From an uncultured Deinococcales bacterium (GTDB taxonomy: Bacteria > Deinococcota > Deinococci > Deinococcales > Trueperaceae): a stretch of DNA of 9,492 nucleotides. Both the position numbers and the translations under genes were made by a program. Below, piece after piece: positions 4,106-9,492 of the stretch; positions within the stretch are counted from its first letter, which is position 1; each line of letters begins with the position of its first letter. Under the pieces are notes generated by a model. It had not been told where the DNA came from, made no database searches, and saw only the letters and a list, made by a program, of their open reading frames with translations. Where the stretch lies: NCBI GenBank assembly GCA_937934635.1, contig CALGZD010000120.1:1-9492 (forward strand). Reading direction: 5' to 3'.

Positions 4106-4720
4106 ATGGGGCGAGAAGGTATTTTATTTGTGATGACGGGTGCATCAGGGGTGGGTAAAGATACCATTCGTCAAGCAGCACTGCCCGATATTAAAAACAT
4201 GGCTTACTCAATCTCCGCAACAACACGTACAAAGCGTGAAGGAGAAGTAGAGGGTAAGCATTATTTCTTCTATGACAAAGAGAAATTTGAAGGTGCGATT
4301 GAAGCTGGCAATATGCTCGAGCACGCCGAATACGTCGGTGATTACTACGGCACGCCTCGTCAACCTGTAGAAGAGGCTTTGGCTGAGGGGCAAGATATGC
4401 TTTTGGAGCTTGAATTAATGGGCGCACGTCAAGTTAAAGAAGCGATGCCTGAAGCGGTGATGGTATTCATAGCACCACCAAGTCTGGTCGAGCTTGAAAG
4501 ACGTTTACGGGGTAGAGGTACCGATTCAGAAGATAAGATTCAAAAGAGATTAGCCAGGGCCAAAGAAGAAATCAAAGCTGTACGAGAATTTGACTATGTG
4601 GTTGTTAATGACGTTCTGGCAAAAGCTGTCGATGAGTTTGCGAGTGTTCTCAAGGCTGAAAGAGCGAAGAGCAAGTATTTAGGCGAGAAAGATGTTGCGG
4701 CTTTTCTCCGTGATTTCTGA
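4106..4720 (+). CDS. gmk: Guanylate kinase
   Basis: The enzyme transfers phosphate from ATP to GMP, giving GDP and feeding GTP, dGTP and (p)ppGpp pools in the cytosol. The 204-aa length is normal for bacterial Gmk. Motifs in order: P-loop GASGVGKD (12-19), SISATTR (35-41) and EGKHYFF (49-55) of the GMP-binding region, EHAEYVGDYYGTPR (72-85), LLELELMGARQV (99-110), VFIAPPSLVELERRLRGRGTD (120-140, lid with arginines) and FDYVVVND (162-169). Two positions differ from the usual form: D19 replaces the Ser/Thr after the P-loop lysine (T20 follows), and LELEL replaces the common LEIDV. The ATG at 4106 puts the P-loop at the normal distance; AAAGGA lies 12 bases upstream. The gene is not next to rpoZ, a common neighbour elsewhere, and appears monocistronic. 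Its last codons form the first unit of a 13-bp array. Confidence 0.95.
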   Translation: MGREGILFVMTGASGVGKDTIRQAALPDIKNMAYSISATTRTKREGEVEGKHYFFYDKEKFEGAIEAGNMLEHAEYVGDYYGTPRQPVEEALAEGQDMLLELELMGARQVKEAMPEAVMVFIAPPSLVELERRLRGRGTDSEDKIQKRLARAKEEIKAVREFDYVVVNDVLAKAVDEFASVLKAERAKSKYLGEKDVAAFLRDF

Positions 4721-4788
4721 ATGTGATTTCTGAATGTGATTTCTAAACGTGATTTCTGAGTGCGATTTTTAAACATGATTTCTAAAGC
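4711..4788 (+). repeat. 13-bp tandem array, six copies, starting inside the gmk stop region
   Basis: The consensus TGATTTCTGAATG repeats at 4711, 4724, 4737, 4750, 4763 and 4776. The first unit covers the last two sense codons of gmk (GAT TTC) and its TGA stop (4718-4720). Units 1 and 2 are identical and later ones drift. The unit is not a multiple of three, which does no harm because it lies at and after the stop. Confidence 0.9.
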
Positions 4789-4811
4789 TGTGTACCTACT
4801 GTAGAACAACT

Positions 4812-4838
4812 ATAAACAACATAAATAACATAAAAAAT
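4812..4838. repeat. 9-bp tandem array, three copies
   Basis: ATAAACAAC, ATAAATAAC and ATAAAAAAT follow one another (4812-4820, 4821-4829, 4830-4838) between the 13-bp array and the gmk terminator. The sequence is very A-rich, so chance similarity is more likely here than for the other arrays. Confidence 0.45.
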
Positions 4839-4874
4839 AGTAGCTTCTTATCTATTCTAAGAGCTTTTCTAGTG

Positions 4875-4914
4875 CTAAACTTCCTTTACTAAAGGGGTTT
4901 AGACCTGTTTTTTT
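4875..4914 (+). terminator. Intrinsic terminator after gmk
   Basis: CTAAACTTCCTTT (4875-4887) pairs with AAAGGGGTTTAG (4891-4902) around an ACT loop, with one bulged T and one U-G pair. Seven T's follow at 4908-4914 after a six-base gap. It lies about 155 bp past the gmk stop and ahead of the aceE leader, so it would separate the two transcripts. Confidence 0.7.
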
Positions 4915-4944
4915 GTTTGTAGTTTTGCTTATACCCCTAAAGCA

Positions 4945-4996
4945 TATTAAATAGCTAACGTTCAATATGCGACGGTCGCTTATGCTGTATTTAATA
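4945..4996 (+). promoter_or_regulatory. Nested inverted repeats upstream of aceE
   Basis: The outer arms TATTAAATA (4945-4953) and TATTTAATA (4988-4996) are perfect inverted repeats. Between them lies a 19-bp dyad centred on G4974: ATATGCGAC (4965-4973) and GTCGCTTAT (4975-4983), pairing at eight of nine positions. GCATATT (4942-4948) and AATATGC (4964-4970) make a further overlapping pair. The tight spacing of the inner dyad fits a DNA operator better than an RNA hairpin. It ends 64 bp before the aceE start, so it could control aceE; no regulator gene is adjacent. Confidence 0.4.
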
Positions 4997-5036
4997 AGTT
5001 TGATGTTTAACAAGTTCGTTAGTTCAGTCACCCGTA

Positions 5037-5052
5037 ATTTAGAAATTTAGAA
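5037..5052 (+). repeat. 8-bp duplication leading into the aceE ribosome-binding site
   Basis: ATTTAGAA occurs twice in a row (5037-5044, 5045-5052). The second copy supplies the first part of AGAAAGG (5049-5055), the Shine-Dalgarno of aceE, five bases before its ATG. Confidence 0.6.
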
Positions 5053-5060
5053 AGGTTCAT

Positions 5061-7787
5061 ATGTCAGATATTCTTGATTCGGTCACGAATACTTCTCCTG
5101 AAGCTAACTTGAATGATGCCGACAGGGAAGCCTTGCATACTATAGAAACAAAAGAATGGCTTGAATCTCTCCAACACGTTTTGGAACGTGCAGGTCCAGA
5201 ACGTGCAGTTGAGTTACTACAAGACCTAGAAGCAGTTGCGAAGTTGCAAGGTGCTCATATTCCCTTTAGTGCTAATACGCCTTATATAAACACGATTCGT
5301 GTCGACGATGAGCCTGAGTATCCAGGTGATTTAGCGATGGAAGGTCGCATTCGTGCCATCATGCGCTGGAATGCCATGGCGATGGTTACACGTGCCAACA
5401 AAAACAGTGACGGCATTGGTGGACATATATCAAGCTTTGCTTCTTCTGCCACGCTTTATGATGTAGGTCTTAACCACTTTTTCCGTGGACCAGAAACTGG
5501 CAAAGATGCCGATATGGTCTATGTACAAGGACACAGCGCACCAGGTATGTACTCACGTGCCTATATGGAACGTCGCTTAACGGTTCAGCACTTACGTAAC
5601 TTCCGCCGTGAGCTTCAAGATGAACCTGGATTGTCTAGCTATCCGCACCCTTGGCTCATGCCTACCTTTTGGCAGTTTCCAACGGTGTCTATGGGGCTTG
5701 GTCCGATTATGTCTATCTACCAAGCAAGGTTTAATCAGTACTTGGTTGACAGAGGGCTTCAAGAACAAAACACAGGACGTGTTTGGGCATTCCTTGGTGA
5801 TGGTGAGATGGACGAGCCAGAATCACTAGGTGCGATTACGCTCGCTTCACGAGAAAATCTGGATAACCTGATTTGGGTTATCAACTGTAACCTTCAGAGG
5901 TTAGATGGTCCTGTACGTGGTAATGGCAAGATTATTCAGGAGCTCGAGCGCACCTTCCGTGGCGCTGGCTGGGATGTTGTCAAAGTGTGCTGGGGTAGTA
6001 AGTGGGATGAACTTCTAGAAAAAGATACTGAGGGACATCTCAATAAGCGTTTCCTAGACCTAGTCGATGGTGAATCACAGCGCTATGCAGCTTATGGTGC
6101 AAGAGAACTGCGTGAAAACTTCTTTAATACACCAGAACTTAAAGCCTTAATCGATGGCTGGAGCGATGAAAAACTAGGGTCGCTCAACCGTGGTGGACAT
6201 GATCCTATCAAGATTTACGCTGCTTATAAATATGCCCACGACAACTTAGGTAAAGGCAAGCCAACAGTAATATTGGCACGTACTGTCAAAGGCTATGGTT
6301 TGGGCGAAGCTGGTGAAGGTAAAAACATCACCCACTCGCAGAAAAAGTTAAACGAAGAAGAAATGCGTTACTTCCGTGACCGTTTTAATATTCCTGTAAC
6401 TGATGCTGAAATAGCTCAGTATCCTTTCCATAAACCAGGTGAAGATACTGCTGAATATAAATACATGATGGAGCGTCGTGAGGCACTTGGTGGCGGAATG
6501 CCAGCTCGTATCGAACAAGCGCCACCACTAACTACACCGCCTGAAAGCTTCTTCGAAGAGTTTTATCAAGGTAGTGGTGATAGAGAATTCTCAACCACCA
6601 TGGCTTTTGTGAATATGCTTCGCAAACTTCTTCGAGACAAAGACATTGGCAATCTCATCGTTCCGATTATTCCAGATGAAGGTCGTACCTTTGGTATGGA
6701 GGCACTCTTCCGTCAAGTAGGTATTTACGCTCACGCTGGTCAGAAGTATGAACCAGTGGATAAAGACAACTTGCTTTACTACAAAGAAGCCCAAGATGGT
6801 CAAATCCTAGAAGAAGGTATTACTGAAGCAGGGTCTATGTCTTCGTTCCTTGCTGCTGGTACTGCCTATGCCACGCATGGCATCAATACCATTCCGTTTT
6901 TCACTTACTACTCTATGTTTGGTTTCCAGCGCATCGGTGACCAAATGTGGCTTGCAGGTGATATACGCTGCCGTGGTTTCCTGATGGGTGCAACTGCAGG
7001 TCGTACAACGCTTGCTGGTGAAGGTCTGCAACACCAAGATGGTCACTCACACGTGCTTGCTTACCCAATTCCAAATTGTAAAGCTTACGATCCAGCCTTT
7101 GCTTACGAGCTCGCCATGATTATTCGTGAAGGTATCTACCGTATGTATGAATTGCAAGAAGCAATTTTTTACTACATCACAATTGAAAATGAAAACTATA
7201 TTCAGCCAGATTTACCAGAGCACCTAGATTTTGAAGAAGTGCGTCAAGGTGTACTCAAAGGTATGTACAAATATCTTCCAGCTTCTGGTGAAGGTCAACC
7301 AGTGCAGCTTTTTGGTAGTGGCGCTATTCTAAATGAAGTGATTACTGCACAAGAATTGCTAAAAGATTATGGAGTTGCAGCCACCGTTTGGAATGTTACC
7401 AGTTATAAAGAACTTCATCAGGATGCGCTTATGGTTGAGCGTTGGAACAGATTACATCCAGAAGACACACCAAAGGAATCCTATGTACAAGAGATGCTTA
7501 AAGATGCTGAAGGTGTTTTTGTAGCTGCTTCTGATTACCTGAAAATCTTGCCAGATGCACTTGCAAGACACTTACCTCGTCCAATGCTTTCACTTGGTAC
7601 AGACGGCTTCGGACGTTCTGAGGCTAGGGAAGAACTAAGAGATTTCTTTGAAGTAGATGCAAAACATATTACTGTTGCTGTACTTTATGAGATATCACTA
7701 GCTGGTGAACTGGATGCAAGTGTTGTTTCTCAGGCAATTAAAGATTTAGGTATTAATCCTGAAAAGCTGAATCCACATAAAGCATAG
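5061..7787 (+). CDS. aceE: Pyruvate dehydrogenase E1 component, homodimeric type
   Basis: AceE decarboxylates pyruvate with thiamine diphosphate and Mg2+ and passes the acetyl group to the lipoyl domains of E2, linking glycolysis to acetyl-CoA. The 908 residues match the usual single-chain E1p length (E. coli about 887). Visible landmarks: N-terminal E2-interacting part, DGIGGHISSFASSATLYDVG (117-136), the ThDP motif beginning GDGEMDEPES (247) and ending INCN (274-277), the active-site loop GKNITHSQKK (420-429) with H425, PDEGRTFGMEALFRQ (538-552) with the ThDP-activating glutamate E540, YYSMFGFQRIGD (616-627), GRTTLAGEGLQHQDGHSH (647-664) and the C-terminal LGTDGFGRS (845-853). The start has Shine-Dalgarno AGAAAGG five bases upstream. 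No aceF or lpd follows: the next gene is convergent behind a strong terminator, so the partners are elsewhere. No tandem duplication interrupts the gene. Confidence 0.97.
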   Translation: MSDILDSVTNTSPEANLNDADREALHTIETKEWLESLQHVLERAGPERAVELLQDLEAVAKLQGAHIPFSANTPYINTIRVDDEPEYPGDLAMEGRIRAIMRWNAMAMVTRANKNSDGIGGHISSFASSATLYDVGLNHFFRGPETGKDADMVYVQGHSAPGMYSRAYMERRLTVQHLRNFRRELQDEPGLSSYPHPWLMPTFWQFPTVSMGLGPIMSIYQARFNQYLVDRGLQEQNTGRVWAFLGDGEMDEPESLGAITLASRENLDNLIWVINCNLQRLDGPVRGNGKIIQELERTFRGAGWDVVKVCWGSKWDELLEKDTEGHLNKRFLDLVDGESQRYAAYGARELRENFFNTPELKALIDGWSDEKLGSLNRGGHDPIKIYAAYKYAHDNLGKGKPTVILARTVKGYGLGEAGEGKNITHSQKKLNEEEMRYFRDRFNIPVTDAEIAQYPFHKPGEDTAEYKYMMERREALGGGMPARIEQAPPLTTPPESFFEEFYQGSGDREFSTTMAFVNMLRKLLRDKDIGNLIVPIIPDEGRTFGMEALFRQVGIYAHAGQKYEPVDKDNLLYYKEAQDGQILEEGITEAGSMSSFLAAGTAYATHGINTIPFFTYYSMFGFQRIGDQMWLAGDIRCRGFLMGATAGRTTLAGEGLQHQDGHSHVLAYPIPNCKAYDPAFAYELAMIIREGIYRMYELQEAIFYYITIENENYIQPDLPEHLDFEEVRQGVLKGMYKYLPASGEGQPVQLFGSGAILNEVITAQELLKDYGVAATVWNVTSYKELHQDALMVERWNRLHPEDTPKESYVQEMLKDAEGVFVAASDYLKILPDALARHLPRPMLSLGTDGFGRSEAREELRDFFEVDAKHITVAVLYEISLAGELDASVVSQAIKDLGINPEKLNPHKA

Positions 7788-7810
7788 AATCTTTTGCTAG
7801 ATAAAATTAA

Positions 7811-7847
7811 AACAGCTTGGGTGAACTTGCCCAAGCTGTTGTTTTTA
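7811..7847. terminator. Bidirectional intrinsic terminator between aceE and the sulfatase gene
   Basis: A perfect 11-bp stem, AACAGCTTGGG (7811-7821) with CCCAAGCTGTT (7830-7840), closes an 8-base loop. GTTTTTA follows on the plus strand, and TTAATTTTAT follows when read leftward, so it can end both the aceE transcript (24 bp after its stop) and the convergent sulfatase transcript. Confidence 0.9.
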
Positions 7848-7877
7848 TAGGGTGCAGCAGTACCCACCGTTTTTAGA

Positions 7878-9440
7878 TTATTTACAAGTGATGCCGTTAC
7901 AGGTCTGTAACTCACTAAGTGTTGCACGTAGCTCAGCTAGTAATTCTGGATCAGTATTAAAGTAGGCATTGTTAAGTTCATAAGGGTCATTGACCATATC
8001 ATAGACTTCGAAACGATTATCAGCTTCAGTTGCTACAGTTTGAAAGCCTGGCATATAGTGCCATTCTATATACTTATGAAATTTTGTTCTAACACCTACG
8101 TACATATACTGAACACCACCACCTATCCTGCGCCAAAACTGGATTAAGATGCTATCTCGCCAAGCTACTTCACCAGTTTCTCCAGCTTCAATAACAGGCT
8201 GTATAGATTTTCCATCTATAAACTCTGGTTTATCAGCCCCTGCCCAGTCAAGTGCAGTTGCAGCAATATCTATATTGAGCACAAACTCATCACGAGTAAT
8301 ATTAGGCGTTACATCAGGACCACGAACAATAAAAGGCACACGAATATCTTCGTCATAAGGCATTCCCTTACCTTTTTGAAAACGATGTTGTCCTAATCTG
8401 AAGCCATTATCTGAGGTGAATATAATATAGGTATTGTCTAGCTCGCCTGTTTTTTCTAAAGTTTCTACAACTTTTAAAACCATTTCATCCAAAGCTTGTA
8501 AAAGTTTGAGGCGTTCACGATACATGAAGTCTATCTGTTTAATATCTTCGTCTGTGAAAAGTGGTCTTTCTTGAATAAAAATAGGTTTATCACTTACATC
8601 TTCTTCATTGAAAGAAGGTGTTCTAGGAGCTTTAGCATTTTTAAATAAATTTTGGTGTCTGTCTGCTGCAGTAAAAGGTGAGTGTGGTGGTGATGGTGTT
8701 AGGTGCAGGTAAAAGGGTTGGTTACTAGCACTTGCTTGTTCTATAAACTCAACAGCTAAGTCTCTTTCAATATCAGTTTGAAAGATTTCTTTTATACTAG
8801 TGGTGTTGTTATAGGTTTTAATTGTTCCATTGTGGTTCATCTGAAATCTGCGGTAAGAATTCACATATAAAAAGGCGTGCCATTCAGTCCACCCTTTAGG
8901 TACATGGGTATCAGGCACATAGTTTTCAGATGGGGTCATATCTGGATAGCGTGGATAGCCATTCATATATTTGCCAATTAAGCCAGTATAGTAGCCCGCG
9001 TCTTGTAACCACGCTCCAATGTCATTACCATCATGACCTTCGCTGAGATAAACAGGATAGCCACCTGCTGGTGGCTTGTTGTAGCGTACTTTTGTGTTGT
9101 GTGAATATTGCCCACGAAGAATTGATACACGTGAAGGACAACAAGCTGAAAAAGGCGTATAGGCATGTGAGAAGGTAGTGCCTTGATCAACAAGCAGTTT
9201 GTTTGTATGAGGCATAAATTCCATATCTGAAAGCATTTGATCGTCAGATAAAATAACAATAATGTTTGGTTTTTCTAGATTAGTTTGAGAAATCTGTTTT
9301 TCAATTTTTTCAGAAGGTTCTATTAGTTGAAGCAAGGAAGTGTTTTTATTTAACCCTACTGCAATAAATGAAATTAGTGTGATTGCTAATATAATACTAG
9401 TGAAGAGAAGTTTTGAGCGGAAGTTGTTATCAGTAGGCAT
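7878..9440 (-). CDS. Type I (formylglycine) sulfatase, N-acetylglucosamine-6-sulfatase-like
   Basis: The 520-aa protein hydrolyses sulfate esters. Key parts: ILSDDQ (64-68) with metal ligands D66-D67, the sulfatase signature CCPSRVSILRGQ (100-111) in which C100 (C-x-P-S-R) is the residue converted to formylglycine, GKYMNGY (156-162), PPHSP (251-255), TSDNGFRLGQH (342-352) with D344-N345, and GKGMPYDEDIRVP (357-369). The CCPSR form and the GWTEWHAF segment (183-190) recall N-acetylglucosamine-6-sulfatases and related arylsulfatases; the true substrate is unknown. Residues 9-30 are one hydrophobic segment after a basic start, a signal peptide or membrane anchor without a lipobox, so it acts outside the cytoplasmic membrane. 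It needs a formylglycine-generating or anaerobic maturase enzyme, not present here. No Shine-Dalgarno precedes the ATG; TACACT lies five bases upstream, so leaderless expression is conceivable. Confidence 0.9.
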   Translation of the reverse strand: MPTDNNFRSKLLFTSIILAITLISFIAVGLNKNTSLLQLIEPSEKIEKQISQTNLEKPNIIVILSDDQMLSDMEFMPHTNKLLVDQGTTFSHAYTPFSACCPSRVSILRGQYSHNTKVRYNKPPAGGYPVYLSEGHDGNDIGAWLQDAGYYTGLIGKYMNGYPRYPDMTPSENYVPDTHVPKGWTEWHAFLYVNSYRRFQMNHNGTIKTYNNTTSIKEIFQTDIERDLAVEFIEQASASNQPFYLHLTPSPPHSPFTAADRHQNLFKNAKAPRTPSFNEEDVSDKPIFIQERPLFTDEDIKQIDFMYRERLKLLQALDEMVLKVVETLEKTGELDNTYIIFTSDNGFRLGQHRFQKGKGMPYDEDIRVPFIVRGPDVTPNITRDEFVLNIDIAATALDWAGADKPEFIDGKSIQPVIEAGETGEVAWRDSILIQFWRRIGGGVQYMYVGVRTKFHKYIEWHYMPGFQTVATEADNRFEVYDMVNDPYELNNAYFNTDPELLAELRATLSELQTCNGITCK

Positions 9441-9459
9441 AAATCAGTGTACTTTAAAT

Positions 9460-9483
9460 TCTAAAGTTGATTCTAGAGTTGAT
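9460..9483. repeat. 12-bp duplication upstream of the sulfatase gene
   Basis: TCTAAAGTTGAT (9460-9471) and TCTAGAGTTGAT (9472-9483) differ at one base. Each carries ATTCTA at its junction, which on the minus strand is TAGAAT, a near-match to a -10 element. The duplication may therefore have doubled a promoter element of the sulfatase gene; the -35 region would lie at or beyond the window edge. Confidence 0.7.
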
Positions 9484-9492
9484 AGATGTCGC

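Noticed and set aside
3954..4181. Cysteine-rich ACTQH repeat peptide on the minus strand
   Set aside because: Produced by reading the 15-bp array backwards; it overlaps the gmk start and has no start signal.
6591..7046. Antisense ORFs within aceE
   Set aside because: Shadows of a strongly conserved coding frame; no domain or translation signal.
9351..9415. Lipoprotein signal on the sulfatase
   Set aside because: The hydrophobic segment has no cysteine after it, so no lipobox; a plain signal peptide or anchor is kept.

Overview
The window is bacterial chromosomal DNA of low-to-moderate GC (roughly 40% by eye). It carries six genes and long, repeat-rich gaps between them. No rRNA, tRNA, CRISPR array, transposase or phage gene was seen. 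The taxon cannot be fixed from the sequence alone. The homodimeric-type pyruvate dehydrogenase E1 (908 aa) occurs in Gamma/Betaproteobacteria, Actinobacteria and Deinococcota. The guanylate kinase P-loop (GASGVGK followed by D) and its LELELMGA segment recall, from memory, Deinococcota kinases, so a low-GC relative of that phylum is a tentative guess.

Layout. 1-107 (-): start of a secreted protein running off the left edge. 108-842: 735 bp without a gene, holding several inverted repeats. 843-884: terminator of the PadR-family regulator at 908-1228 (-). 1229-1781: divergent intergenic region with operator-like dyads and a 19-bp tandem array. 1782-2750 (+): polytopic membrane protein, possibly UbiA-like. 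2751-3581 (-): glycerophosphodiester phosphodiesterase, abutting the previous gene stop to stop with no base between. 3582-4105: 524 bp built largely of short tandem duplications. 4106-4720 (+): guanylate kinase gmk. 4721-5060: a 13-bp array grown out of the gmk stop codon, a terminator, and nested inverted repeats before aceE. 5061-7787 (+): aceE. 7811-7847: bidirectional terminator. 7878-9440 (-): type I sulfatase with a signal anchor.

The genes do not form an operon; each appears to be its own transcription unit. Functionally they are a mix: central carbon metabolism (AceE), nucleotide metabolism (Gmk), phospholipid-derived glycerophosphodiester turnover (GDPD), sulfate-ester scavenging (sulfatase), a membrane protein of unknown role and a small regulator.

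The most striking signal is not a gene. Many unrelated short tandem arrays (units of 8-20 bp, 2-6 copies, each with its own sequence) occupy almost every gap from 1599 to 5052 and also sit inside three genes. Inside complete genes the unit is always a multiple of three (12, 12, 12, 18 bp); between genes it is often not (8, 10, 11, 13, 19, 20 bp). This looks like an ongoing local tandem-duplication process filtered by selection on reading frame. The conserved enzymes AceE and sulfatase have no such arrays inside them.
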